From the NCBI GenBank assembly GCA_902589185.1, contig CACIRZ010000001.1, positions 1 through 64,000 of the forward strand: a stretch of DNA of 64,000 nt. Reading direction: 5' to 3'. The stretch's first letter is position 1; every line of letters begins with the position of its first letter. The position numbers and the translations under genes are program-made. The stretch comes from an uncultured SAR116 cluster alpha proteobacterium. GTDB lineage: Bacteria > Pseudomonadota > Alphaproteobacteria > Puniceispirillales > Marisalimonadaceae. The notes beneath the pieces were generated by a model that had not been told where the DNA came from, made no database searches, and was given only the letters and a program-made list of their open reading frames with translations. Positions 1-7,843 of this stretch are shown here, piece by piece.

Positions 1-184
1 CTTTGTGCCAATTGTGCATTAAAGTGTAGCAAAATTTTTAAAAAAACTTTTAAATCAAAATCTGGAAAATTTGTTTCAATTGGTTTGTTAAAATCCAGGA
101 AAGAAAGAAGTATTTTTTAATTCTATTCAAAAAAAACATTGAAAAATCTTTACCTCTAATTTTAAATTTGTTTAAATTAAGTGC
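1..184. other. Leading intergenic stretch
   Basis: AT-rich sequence before the cupin gene. Plus-strand frame 1 is open from base 1 to a TAA at 118-120, with a Cys/Lys-rich tail, so it could be the last 39 codons of a gene cut by the window edge. In DNA this AT-rich such a run is weak evidence, and the residues match nothing I recognise. The 74-aa minus ORF here overlaps the cupin gene and is judged a shadow. Confidence 0.3.
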
Positions 185-547
185 ATGACAAAACCAATAA
201 ATATATATTCTAAATTCAATAAATTTGATGATTACTGGTCTCCAAAAGTAATATCTGAGATGAATAATTATCAATTCAAACTAGTTAAAATAAAAGGGGA
301 ATTTATTAAACATCACCATTCAGACACAGATGAAGTTTTTATTGTAATCAAAGGTAGTATGAAAATAGAATTTGATGCAGAAATCATAGAAGTAAATGAA
401 GGTGAAATGATAGTAGTACCTAAAGGGGTGGATCACAAACCAACTGCTGAAAACGAGTGTCATGTGATGTTAGTAGAACCAAAAGGAATATTAAATACTG
501 GTAACGTAAAAGGAGATTTAACAGCTCCTAATGATGAATGGATTTAA
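185..547 (+). CDS. Small cupin-fold protein
   Basis: This 120-residue protein is a single-domain cupin. Cupin motif 1 is visible as a glycine, then HHH at about residues 43-45, Glu50 and a closing glycine near 57. Motif 2 follows with 'VPKGVDH' at about 78-84. These residues normally bind one divalent metal in a small beta barrel. Such proteins range from sugar isomerases to dioxygenases and ligand sensors, so the substrate cannot be named. There is no signal peptide, so it is likely cytoplasmic. The next gene starts 3 bases after its stop, suggesting cotranscription. Confidence 0.85.
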   Translation: MTKPINIYSKFNKFDDYWSPKVISEMNNYQFKLVKIKGEFIKHHHSDTDEVFIVIKGSMKIEFDAEIIEVNEGEMIVVPKGVDHKPTAENECHVMLVEPKGILNTGNVKGDLTAPNDEWI

Positions 548-550
548 GCA

Positions 551-1132
551 ATGATTTCAGTTTATATAAAATTCATTTGGATGATTTTTTTTACATTCCT
601 AATCTTTTTTACAGTTCGTTCTGTTCATAGTGAGACCATGGATGATTTAATTTGGGAAAAAGGAATTTATTATAAAAAAAATACCAATATTCCTTTCAGT
701 GGAAAGATAAATGGAAACATCAAAGGTCAGTTCCAAGATGGAAAGAAAGAAGGTACGTGGTTAAGATATTATAGTAATGGACAATTATTTTCTGTATCAA
801 ATTATAAAATTGGAAGAAAAAATGGTGCCTGGATTACTTATAGCAATGAAGGTCATTTAATAGAAAAAGGTCAATACAAAAATGATCTTGAAGATGGTCA
901 CTGGATACGTCTATTTGAAAATGGTGTAATTAGCTACAAAGGTAAATTTAAGAATGGCAAAAAGTCAGGATCTTGGGTTGCTTTATATTATAATGGACAA
1001 TTGAAATATCAAGGGAATTATAAAAATGGGACCAAGGATGGTTATTGGGAGTATTTTTCTCCATCTGGTTATTTATATGAAGATTATTCTGGTTATTTCA
1101 AAAACAATAAAAAAGTTAGCAGTAAAATTTGA
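551..1132 (+). CDS. Secreted YwqK/MORN-repeat protein
   Basis: An N-terminal hydrophobic segment (about residues 7-25, ending 'VHS') looks like a signal peptide. From about residue 50 to 190 the protein is a tandem array of roughly 23-residue repeats of the form G-x-W-x-x-Y-x-x-N/G-G-x-L, with at least five copies (near 69, 92, 116, 140, 164). This is the YwqK/MORN_2 pattern. In Bacillus YwqK is called an antitoxin, but most Gram-negative members are uncharacterised envelope proteins, and no toxin gene is adjacent here. Likely periplasmic or surface scaffold; function unknown. It lies 3 bases after the cupin gene. Confidence 0.8.
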   Translation: MISVYIKFIWMIFFTFLIFFTVRSVHSETMDDLIWEKGIYYKKNTNIPFSGKINGNIKGQFQDGKKEGTWLRYYSNGQLFSVSNYKIGRKNGAWITYSNEGHLIEKGQYKNDLEDGHWIRLFENGVISYKGKFKNGKKSGSWVALYYNGQLKYQGNYKNGTKDGYWEYFSPSGYLYEDYSGYFKNNKKVSSKI

Positions 1133-1152
1133 AAAAAATTACTAACTTAATT

Positions 1153-1398
1153 TTAGCCTGCAACTCCTCTTAACATTGAAATAAATGGAATTATTTTAGA
1201 GACAAAATTTTGAAATAAAGCAACAGGATTAATTCCAAATCTTGGCAAAATAAAAAATATAATTACTACAAGCAATAGTGTTAATATTATTGGAAAGATG
1301 AATTTAGCACTTCCATTCTCTCTATTAGACATAAATAAATTAAATACAAAATAAGCAATCGAAAAAATGATAACTAAAAATATTATAAGTTTTAACAT
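1153..1398 (-). CDS. Small two-helix membrane protein
   Basis: 81 residues with two clear hydrophobic helices (about 2-22 and 33-53) joined by a short polar loop containing 'SNRENGSAK'. The C-terminal third is moderately hydrophobic. No family is recognised. A 48-aa membrane ORF (1417-1563) ends 18 bases upstream on the same strand, so the two may form a unit. It converges with the MORN-repeat gene. Confidence 0.6.
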   Translation of the reverse strand: MLKLIIFLVIIFSIAYFVFNLFMSNRENGSAKFIFPIILTLLLVVIIFFILPRFGINPVALFQNFVSKIIPFISMLRGVAG

Positions 1399-1416
1399 TT
1401 ATTAAGTTTATGCTTT

Positions 1417-1563
1417 TTACTGTAAGTTTGGTTTTTTTGAAAAATGTTTAGTTAATATTTTTCTTATGTTGTCCTTAATTTTAGAGTAATTCCAAATACA
1501 GACAAATGAAGCTAAAGCTAATACAAAAGTAGAAAATAAACTTGTTGTAGAACCAATACACAT
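1417..1563 (-). CDS. Possible 48-aa single-pass membrane protein (not in ORF track)
   Basis: Read on the minus strand, an ATG at 1563 opens a 48-codon frame ending in TAA. The product has one hydrophobic helix (about residues 8-25, 'STFVLALASF') followed by a Lys/Arg-rich tail, typical of a small inner-membrane protein. There is no convincing Shine-Dalgarno sequence. It fills what would otherwise be a 250-base gap upstream of the 81-aa membrane gene. Function unknown; it could be chance. Confidence 0.4.
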   Translation of the reverse strand: MCIGSTTSLFSTFVLALASFVCIWNYSKIKDNIRKILTKHFSKKPNLQ

Positions 1564-1648
1564 AAAAGATATATTAATTTAAGAATAGATACTTTTCAAG
1601 TTGTATTTAAAAAATTAAACATTTTTAATTTAATATTTTTTCCTATAT

Positions 1649-2191
1649 TTAATAAATATCTGTAAGTGATGAATTATTATTTTTTGGATTATTTACATCC
1701 ATAGAAACACGATAAAAATTTATATTATTGTTTGCATTACTATTAAAAATATCATTTCCTAAAAGAAATGACGTAATTTCAGACTCTTCTAATAAGACAG
1801 GTTGTCTGTGATGTATATGATTTATTTGATCTACGGAATTTCTTGTCAATATTAAACAACCAATCTCATTATATAGACCAGCAAAATAATTAGTTTGGCA
1901 AAAGTGATAATAAGGTATTTTTTTATTGTCTTTTCTTTGCCACTCATACCAACCGTTGTTAAAAATTATACATCTCTTTGCATTTTTAAATGATGGCTTT
2001 TCATTCATAGTTTCAGAACGACAATTAATTAGGTTCAAATCTTGTTGCCATAATGGAGAATATGACCATTTCATTAACAACGATTTTTCTTTAGTTTTTA
2101 CTGGTACTAATTGTGACGGACATACATTATACGATACTTCATATTCTAAATTGAATGCATTTTTTGACGAAATAACAAATCTTCCACACAT
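1649..2191 (-). CDS. SRAP (YedK/HMCES-type) abasic-site protein
   Basis: SOS-response-associated peptidase family protein, which cross-links through Cys2 to abasic sites in single-stranded DNA and shields them. The start is moved from 2218 to the internal ATG so that the invariant 'MCGRF' forms the N-terminus, because Cys2 must be exposed after Met removal. Other family residues are present: 'NCRSET' (about 56-61, usually NARxET), 'GWYEW' with Glu83, and 'HHRQP' (about 127-131, usually HDRMP). At 180 residues it is shorter than E. coli YedK (about 222), mostly in loops. Confidence 0.85.
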   Translation of the reverse strand: MCGRFVISSKNAFNLEYEVSYNVCPSQLVPVKTKEKSLLMKWSYSPLWQQDLNLINCRSETMNEKPSFKNAKRCIIFNNGWYEWQRKDNKKIPYYHFCQTNYFAGLYNEIGCLILTRNSVDQINHIHHRQPVLLEESEITSFLLGNDIFNSNANNNINFYRVSMDVNNPKNNNSSLTDIY

Positions 2192-2299
2192 CTTTATAGA
2201 ATAACTTATTCCATTCAAAACTAGTAAACAAAAAAAAATTAATTAATAGTTATATTAAATATTTAAAAATTAATGTTTATGTTGTTCTAGGTTTAACAT

Positions 2300-2677
2300 T
2301 TGCTTGCTGATATTATTTTAATTTTACATTTTCTTGTTGTAATTTTTATTACTGTTGGTTTTTTATTGATACCTATTGGTTATTATTATGATTGGAGTTG
2401 GATAAAAAACTTTAAATTAAGATTATTTCATTTTGGTCTAATGTTTATAGTGACACTCGAAACTCTTGTTGGCATAACTTGTCCATTAACTTCTATTGAA
2501 AATTATCTTCGAGGAATAAATAATAGTAAATCTTTTATTTCTTTTTGGATTGAAAAGATTATTTACTGGGACTTTCCAACTAGTTTTTTTATGTTTTTAT
2601 ATTTTGTATTTTTAGGATGGACATTTTTGATGTGGAAGATTTATCCTCCAAAGTTTAAGGACAGTTATTTAAAATAA
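2300..2677 (+). CDS. DUF2784 family membrane protein
   Basis: 125 residues with about three or four membrane helices. It matches the DUF2784 pattern I know: an N-terminal 'ADxILxLHFxxVxFI' helix, a conserved R-x-F-H in the second segment, a 'GITCPLT' loop and a C-terminal tryptophan-rich helix. The start is TTG. Family function is unknown; it is a common single-copy inner-membrane protein in Proteobacteria. Confidence 0.8.
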   Translation: MLADIILILHFLVVIFITVGFLLIPIGYYYDWSWIKNFKLRLFHFGLMFIVTLETLVGITCPLTSIENYLRGINNSKSFISFWIEKIIYWDFPTSFFMFLYFVFLGWTFLMWKIYPPKFKDSYLK

Positions 2678-2724
2678 TTTATTATAAATATTGGATTAAA
2701 AACTTTAACAAATAAGAGATTAAT

Positions 2725-2898
2725 ATGGATTTTAAATATGCTCAAAGTTGGTTACTTGGAATTGTTTGTTTTGTATATGGAATTTATAGAGTTATAGGAG
2801 GATCGGATGAATCTTTAAATTGGGTAGACGCTGCAGCTATTTTTGGATTTTGCTATTCAATTTATTATACCCAATTCAAAAAATTAGGAGAAGATTAG
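2725..2898 (+). CDS. 57-aa two-helix membrane microprotein (not in ORF track)
   Basis: ATG at 2725 opens a 57-codon frame ending TAG at 2896-2898. It has two hydrophobic stretches separated by a polar turn ('GGSDES'). The pattern W...GI-x-R-x-I...AI-x-GFC...Y-x-T is shared with the 61-aa protein at 5654-5839, which argues that both are real and paralogous. It follows the DUF2784 gene by 47 bases on the same strand. No known family recognised. Confidence 0.65.
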   Translation: MDFKYAQSWLLGIVCFVYGIYRVIGGSDESLNWVDAAAIFGFCYSIYYTQFKKLGED

Positions 2899-2966
2899 AG
2901 ATATTCAATTATGAATAAATATAAACTTTATGTAAATGTATACATAATTTTAATGAATATTATTAA

Positions 2967-3161
2967 TTAATTTTTTTTCAATAAGTTTTTAATACTATTT
3001 AAAAGTTGTTGATCATCGTCTTTATACTTAAATTTTATTAATGCAATTTTATCATCAATGTTATTAGTTTTTTCCAGATAAGAGTTAAAAAAATCACTTT
3101 TCTTGGATTTTAGTTTTGCTTCAGCTTTAAATTTATTAAGCTTATCATTTTTTTTATTCAT
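2967..3161 (-). CDS. Small lysine-rich hypothetical protein
   Basis: 64 residues, strongly charged, with many Lys and Asp and no hydrophobic segment, so probably a small soluble helical protein. It stands between two plus-strand genes with its own spacer on each side. No family recognised. Codon use looks like its neighbours, but length and composition leave some chance that it is not a gene. Confidence 0.45.
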   Translation of the reverse strand: MNKKNDKLNKFKAEAKLKSKKSDFFNSYLEKTNNIDDKIALIKFKYKDDDQQLLNSIKNLLKKN

Positions 3162-3258
3162 AAATTATCGTACCACATATCAATTTTAAAAATAAATTAG
3201 AACTTGAAAATTTTTATTACTCTTTACGTTAAGCTATTAATCAGTTTAAGATTTATAT

Positions 3259-3591
3259 ATGATAAAAGATAAATTTTGCTTTGTATATGTAACAGTTGAA
3301 AATTTTGAGCAAGCAGAGCTAATTGCCGAACTTGCGATTAAAGACAAATTAGTTGCATGTGCAAATATTTTTCCAGAGTCTCATTCCATGTTTGAATGGA
3401 AAGGAGAAGTTAAACTGGAAAAAGAAACAGTTTTACTTTTAAAAACATTAGTTAATAAATATGATTTACTTGAAAAGTTAATAATTAAAAATCACGTATA
3501 CGAAACACCATGTATACTTAAGATAGACGTTTCTAAGGGGCATAAAGATTTTTTAAAATGGGTTGAAACGTCTGTAAGTCTATCTGATTAG
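3259..3591 (+). CDS. cutA: CutA-like divalent-ion tolerance protein
   Basis: 110 residues matching the full length of CutA1, a trimeric ferredoxin-like fold protein. Visible hallmarks are 'VACANI' near residues 33-38, the following F/W-containing strand, 'KTL' near 62, and 'NHVYETPCIL' near 77-86, corresponding to the conserved HxYExPxI segment. The family is linked to copper and other metal tolerance, though its molecular role is unsettled. The downstream DUF4174-type gene begins right after its stop. Confidence 0.9.
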   Translation: MIKDKFCFVYVTVENFEQAELIAELAIKDKLVACANIFPESHSMFEWKGEVKLEKETVLLLKTLVNKYDLLEKLIIKNHVYETPCILKIDVSKGHKDFLKWVETSVSLSD

Positions 3592-3607
3592 AATGTATAA
3601 ATTATAT

Positions 3608-4030
3608 ATGAAAAAAATATCTACTTTTTTAATGATTTCATTTATGTCTATTTCAATGAGTTATGCTTCTGAAAAAATAATCATGGAAGACTATATAAAT
3701 TCTTTTGCATGGGAAAAAAGGATAGTCCTTTTTATTTCAAAATCAAAATACGTTTATTTCATAAATGAAACCGATAATTTTTTTAAAAAAAACAAGTGTG
3801 AGAATGATAATAGAAATTTAAAATATATTCGAATAGTAGGTGATGAAGTAAAAAAATATAATATTTCAGAAAAATTTAAAAATAAATATGGAATGTGGTT
3901 GATTGGTTATGATGGTCAAATAAAATCATATTCATCAGACATCTCATTATTAAAAGAAATTTATAATATTGTAGACAAAATGCCTTTAAGGAAAAAAGAA
4001 ATATTAGAACAAAAAATTAAATGTAACTAA
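3608..4030 (+). CDS. Exported DUF4174-like protein
   Basis: The internal ATG at 3608 is preferred over 3593 because it gives a clean signal peptide (MKKIS..., hydrophobic to about residue 18, 'SYA'). The mature part starts with 'FAWEKRIVLFIS', which resembles the DUF4174 opening of a W-x-x-R-hydrophobic-strand, and continues as a small alpha/beta domain with 'GMWLIGYDG', also a family trait. About 140 residues, probably periplasmic and thioredoxin-like in fold, without a CxxC. It sits directly after cutA; function unknown. Confidence 0.65.
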   Translation: MKKISTFLMISFMSISMSYASEKIIMEDYINSFAWEKRIVLFISKSKYVYFINETDNFFKKNKCENDNRNLKYIRIVGDEVKKYNISEKFKNKYGMWLIGYDGQIKSYSSDISLLKEIYNIVDKMPLRKKEILEQKIKCN

Positions 4031-4118
4031 TAAATTTAGGTTGATAGTTGAATAAGATAAAAAAATTACCAAATACCTATATTATAATGAAATTAAAACT
4101 TCTGCCATACTCTACAAA

Positions 4119-4796
4119 ATGATATTTTATATAACTTTATTTCTAATACTATCAATCGCTCCAATGATATGGCTAAATTACGTATTTACTAAAAATGACA
4201 AAATTCTAGTAAACATGCCTTTTACTGGATTAGAATTTGGCAAAATTATTCTTAATGAGCTTGGCTTAAATGATGTTAAAATTGAAAAATCTTTGAGTAT
4301 AGATCATTATGATCTTAGTGAAAAAAAAGTAAAAGTTTCAGAAAACCGCCTTTCTCGGAAAAGTCTTACTGCAATATCAGTTGTCTGCCACGAAATTGGT
4401 CATGCAATGCAACATCATGAAAAATATAAACCACTTGAACAGAGGACAAGCCTTGTTAAGAATACAGCATGGATCTCACAGTTAGGTAGTGGATTATTAC
4501 TAATGGGTATACCGACAATCTTTGCAACTGGTTCTCATTCGTTAATAAAAGTTTGTCTAATATTAGTATTATTATCCCTTATAATAGGTGTAATAATTCA
4601 TTTAATAACTTTAGAAGTTGAATTAGATGCTAGTTTTAATAGAGCTTTACCAATAATTAAAAGTAAAGTTCCAGAAGAGTATCACGATGCGTGTCAATCT
4701 ATTCTAAAAGCTGCTGCTTTTACTTATGTTATTGGAGTTATAAGAAACTTTGTGTCTCTAAGATTTATTTGGTTATTACTTTCAAGAATTAGATAA
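4119..4796 (+). CDS. Membrane-anchored neutral zinc metallopeptidase (YugP type)
   Basis: 225 residues with an N-terminal helix (about 1-20), a zincin motif HEIGH at 91-95 followed by AMQH, and two central helices (about 122-165). A third-ligand segment 'EVELDAS' lies near 167-172, then a C-terminal hydrophobic stretch. This is the layout of the YugP/Zn_peptidase_2 family. His91, His95 and one downstream acidic residue would bind zinc, with Glu92 catalytic. Substrates of the family are not known. The next small gene starts 2 bases after the stop. Confidence 0.85.
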   Translation: MIFYITLFLILSIAPMIWLNYVFTKNDKILVNMPFTGLEFGKIILNELGLNDVKIEKSLSIDHYDLSEKKVKVSENRLSRKSLTAISVVCHEIGHAMQHHEKYKPLEQRTSLVKNTAWISQLGSGLLLMGIPTIFATGSHSLIKVCLILVLLSLIIGVIIHLITLEVELDASFNRALPIIKSKVPEEYHDACQSILKAAAFTYVIGVIRNFVSLRFIWLLLSRIR

Positions 4797-4798
4797 TT

Positions 4799-4993
4799 AT
4801 GACTAATAAAAAACAAAAATATATTATTACGCTTTTAGTAGATAATAGAGAATGGAACAGCCAACCTATAGAGGGAGAATTGGGTAACCTTCAGAGTATA
4901 ATTGATGAAGCATTAGAACAACACAGAATTTCTAGATTTTTTACGATTAGACCAAAGCACGTAGAATTTAAAAGAGCAACGTTATTAAAATAA
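4799..4993 (+). CDS. Conserved-looking 64-aa hypothetical protein
   Basis: A small soluble protein of 64 residues starting 2 bases after the metallopeptidase stop. It has alternating strands and helices ('KYIITLLVD', 'LQSIIDEALEQHRI', 'FTIRPKHVEF'), suggesting one compact alpha/beta unit. There is no hydrophobic helix and no recognised family. The tight spacing suggests cotranslation with the peptidase. Confidence 0.6.
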   Translation: MTNKKQKYIITLLVDNREWNSQPIEGELGNLQSIIDEALEQHRISRFFTIRPKHVEFKRATLLK

Positions 4994-5004
4994 ATATATT
5001 AGAT

Positions 5005-5559
5005 TTAATCTATAAAATTAATTTCTTTAATATAAATATCTGCTGAATGATCTCTCCCAAACGCAACAACTCCTACAGATGTAATATTTTCAGGATTAAT
5101 TTGTTTAGATAAGAAAACACTAGACCTTTTAAATTCATTAATTGGTAATTTAAATATTTTGAAATCATTAACGACTTTAAAACTAATTTGATAATATTGC
5201 CACGGTAGTAAAGTTCCAGATGTTCTCAAGTGAATGAAATAATTTTGATTATTACCTTTTGCAGTTATCTCAATAAATTTTGTGCCCTTTAAACTTGATT
5301 TTTCAAGTTTTCTTCTAATCTGAATGAAACCTCCCTTGTTTTCTGTGGAAACGTTTCCTGTCAATCGTGCATATAAATTATTATTGTCATTAAAAAATTC
5401 AACTTTACCCGAAGACACGCCGCCCATTACTTGATCTGTAATGAATTGCCACTTTTTTGGATTTTCAAAATTATCTTTAAATATCGTATTACCTACAGCT
5501 TCTTGGGTTAAAATAAAGAAAAGAAAAATAAATTTAAAAATATTCATACTAAATAACAA
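5005..5559 (-). CDS. Exported CIA30-domain protein
   Basis: 184 residues with an N-terminal signal-like hydrophobic segment (about 6-22), then a CIA30/NDUFAF1 galactose-binding-like domain. The diagnostic opening is 'W..ITDQVMGGVSSG' near 36-50, followed by 'GNVSTENKGGF' near 68-78 and a late 'VGVVAFGRD' segment. The mitochondrial relative helps assemble respiratory complex I. Bacterial members are often exported and uncharacterised, so a complex I role here is not implied. The first ATG could be 5559 or the internal Met5. Confidence 0.85.
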   Translation of the reverse strand: MLFSMNIFKFIFLFFILTQEAVGNTIFKDNFENPKKWQFITDQVMGGVSSGKVEFFNDNNNLYARLTGNVSTENKGGFIQIRRKLEKSSLKGTKFIEITAKGNNQNYFIHLRTSGTLLPWQYYQISFKVVNDFKIFKLPINEFKRSSVFLSKQINPENITSVGVVAFGRDHSADIYIKEINFID

Positions 5560-5653
5560 AATTACGTTTTATAATGATAATTGATTTAATTTTATTTGTA
5601 ATAAAAGTTTATCAATTTTTTGATTTAATAAAACTTAGATATATTGTGAAAAA

Positions 5654-5839
5654 ATGAAAAAACAAATTATTGGCTGGATTATTGTTGCATCTGCATTGAT
5701 ATGGGGCATATTAAGATGGATAGATTTAGTTGAACCCAATTTTGTAATAAATTTTTTTGCCATTGGTGGCTTCTGCTTCGGAGTTTACCTTACTAAAGAT
5801 CCAAATGAAGAAAATGATGAATTTAAGTCTAATAATTAG
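5654..5839 (+). CDS. 61-aa two-helix membrane microprotein
   Basis: Two hydrophobic helices (about 6-22 and 31-47) with an acidic C-terminal tail. It shares the spaced pattern W...GI-x-R-x-I...AI-x-GFC...Y-x-T with the 57-aa protein at 2725-2898. It is followed 36 bases later by a 55-aa charged protein and then MAPEG on the same strand. No recognised family. Confidence 0.7.
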   Translation: MKKQIIGWIIVASALIWGILRWIDLVEPNFVINFFAIGGFCFGVYLTKDPNEENDEFKSNN

Positions 5840-5875
5840 CATTTAAAATTTAGGTAATTTAAATTCGAGACTGAA

Positions 5876-6043
5876 ATGACCAAAAGAGATTATCCAAAAG
5901 AAATCAGCCAAGATGAGTGGCTAAAAAAACAAAATTATTTTCTTGAAGAACAAAACAGAAGACTAAAAAGTGAATTAGCTGAATCTAAGGAATATATAAA
6001 TGTTCTTATTAATAAATTGAAGTTATATCAATCAAAACAGTAA
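5876..6043 (+). CDS. 55-aa charged coiled-coil-like protein (not in ORF track)
   Basis: ATG at 5876 opens 55 codons ending TAA at 6041-6043. The product is rich in Lys, Glu and Leu with heptad-like spacing ('EEQNRRLKSELAESKEY'), suggesting one continuous helix or coiled coil. The MAPEG gene starts 13 bases later, so the trio 5654-6437 is probably one transcript. Function unknown. Confidence 0.6.
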   Translation: MTKRDYPKEISQDEWLKKQNYFLEEQNRRLKSELAESKEYINVLINKLKLYQSKQ

Positions 6044-6056
6044 ACTGGAGACAAAA

Positions 6057-6437
6057 ATGACGCTAACGAGTATTCTGATATTATCTTTTTTATTAGTCCT
6101 AATCCAAATTACCATTCCTGTACTAATAAGCTTGTTTACAAATAATGTAAAATTATCTTATTTATTCTCTTCCAGAGATAATGCAGCAAATACTTCAAAA
6201 TATATAGATAGAGCTAATAGGTCATTAAATAATTTATTTGAAACACTACCAATATTTATTGGATTAATTATTTTATCAATTATTAATGATGTAGATAACT
6301 CTTTACTAGCAATGACCTGGTTATTAGCAAGAATAATTTATGTTCCAGTATATATTATCGGAATAAATTATGTAAGGACAGGCATTTGGGCAATTGCTCT
6401 TATATGTTTAATTATGATGAGTGTCAGGTTTTTATAA
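6057..6437 (+). CDS. MAPEG family membrane protein
   Basis: 126 residues with four hydrophobic helices, the size of bacterial MAPEG proteins. The conserved polar core is visible: 'RANRSLNNLFETLPIF' near residues 52-67 matches the family R-A-x-R-A-x-x-N-x-x-E-x-x-P signature that binds glutathione in eukaryotic members. A later segment carries 'ARIIYVPVYIIGI'. Bacterial members are mostly of unknown substrate. Confidence 0.85.
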   Translation: MTLTSILILSFLLVLIQITIPVLISLFTNNVKLSYLFSSRDNAANTSKYIDRANRSLNNLFETLPIFIGLIILSIINDVDNSLLAMTWLLARIIYVPVYIIGINYVRTGIWAIALICLIMMSVRFL

Positions 6438-6441
6438 GAAT

Positions 6442-6738
6442 TTAAGAATTTGAATCAACTATAACCTCACCGCTATAAACAACTTCTTTGGGGGATAAAG
6501 AATTTGGTATGGAATTGTGTTTTGATAAATAAGATCTAATTTCCTTTAAATGTTTTTCATCATCATATTTCCAGATACTTGTCACTTGGTTTTTAAGTGA
6601 GATATTTTGAATCATTGTAAAATTTACTTTAAGTTTATCTTTAAGCGCATCTTCATAAATCTTTTGAGAAATAGCAATAAACATTTCTGCATGTTGTTCG
6701 TTTTGGAAGGTTCTAACTGTTATTCTCATTATTGACAT
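6442..6738 (-). CDS. Hypothetical small alpha/beta (ABM-like) protein
   Basis: 98 residues. The start may be the internal ATG, three codons in, giving 'MRITVRTF'. The pattern strand-helix-strand ('RITVRTF', 'AEMFIAISQKIYEDALK', 'VNFTMIQNISLKNQVTSIWKYDD', 'HLKEIRSYL') resembles a dimeric ferredoxin-like barrel such as antibiotic biosynthesis monooxygenases, but no clear signature is present. It converges with the MAPEG gene, leaving 4 bases between stops. Confidence 0.6.
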   Translation of the reverse strand: MSIMRITVRTFQNEQHAEMFIAISQKIYEDALKDKLKVNFTMIQNISLKNQVTSIWKYDDEKHLKEIRSYLSKHNSIPNSLSPKEVVYSGEVIVDSNS

Positions 6739-6835
6739 AAAAATATTCTATAAACTGATTACAAGAAATTCAAATATTTTATATGATACTACTGAAGTTT
6801 GAATTTTTTTATGTAATACAAGTATTGAGGTATAA

Positions 6836-7810
6836 ATGGCCAAAGCAATAGTCTTAAGAGAACACGGTAATTCTAATGTTTTAAAATTAGAAGACATTGA
6901 AATCAAAAAACCAAAAGAAAATGAACTTCTTATAAGACAAACAGCAATAGGTGTTCATTTTCATGATGTTTATGTTAGATCAGGGCTTTACAAAACACTA
7001 GAGCTGCCTGGAATACCAGGCCTTGAAGCTGTTGGTATGATAGAAGAAATAGGAGCAGGTATAGAAGACTTTAAAAAAGGAGATAAAATTGCATACATAA
7101 CAAAAAATTATGGTGCGTATTCAAGCCACAGAATTATAGATAAAAATCTAGCTGTTAAAATTCCTAATTTTATTTCAGATGAAATGATTGCTACAAATTT
7201 CTCAAGAGCAATTACAGTACAAATGTTAATTGAAGAGGTTTCCAAATTAAATGCTTCTGATACAATTTTAATTACAGCAGCCACAGGCGGTGTTGGAAGA
7301 ATTTTTTCTCAATGGGCTAAATCAAAAGGAGCTTTTGTTATTGGTACTGTTGGAAGTAAAGAGAAAATTATTACAGCAAAATCTTATGGGTGTGACCATA
7401 CGCTTACTTATCATCAAGAAGATTTTACAGAAACAGTAATGGAACTAACAAATGGTAAAGGTATAGATAAAATTTTTGATTCAGTTGGCAAAGATACATT
7501 TGAAAATTCTTTAAAGAGCATTAAAGTCTGTGGACATTTAATAAATTTTGGTCAATCATCAGGACCTATTGAACCAATTTCAATGTCTATTTTAGCTGCA
7601 AAATCCCTTACAATTTCAAGACCAATTTTGTTTGATTATATTTCTGATTTAACCTTATACCAAAAAATGGCTGATTCAGTTTTCCAAGCATTCAAAAATA
7701 ATAAAATAACATTACCAGAATTTCAGTCTTTCAAACTTAAAGATGCTAACTTAGCTCATAATATGTTAGAATCTAGAAGAGGTGGTGGAAGTGTGTATTT
7801 GGAACCTTAA
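6836..7810 (+). CDS. Quinone oxidoreductase (zeta-crystallin type MDR)
   Basis: 324 residues, full length for NADPH:quinone oxidoreductase of the zinc-free medium-chain dehydrogenase family. The N-terminal GroES-like domain includes 'GIPGLEAVGMIEEIG'. The Rossmann domain has 'AATGGVGRIFSQWAK' near 147-161 and ends with 'ARRGGGS'-like 'SRRGGGSVYLEP'. Zinc ligands of alcohol dehydrogenases are absent. It would reduce quinones or enals with NADPH in the cytoplasm. Confidence 0.9.
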   Translation: MAKAIVLREHGNSNVLKLEDIEIKKPKENELLIRQTAIGVHFHDVYVRSGLYKTLELPGIPGLEAVGMIEEIGAGIEDFKKGDKIAYITKNYGAYSSHRIIDKNLAVKIPNFISDEMIATNFSRAITVQMLIEEVSKLNASDTILITAATGGVGRIFSQWAKSKGAFVIGTVGSKEKIITAKSYGCDHTLTYHQEDFTETVMELTNGKGIDKIFDSVGKDTFENSLKSIKVCGHLINFGQSSGPIEPISMSILAAKSLTISRPILFDYISDLTLYQKMADSVFQAFKNNKITLPEFQSFKLKDANLAHNMLESRRGGGSVYLEP

Positions 7811-7843
7811 TTCAGTCTTTGTAAATATAGAAAATTAAAAATT

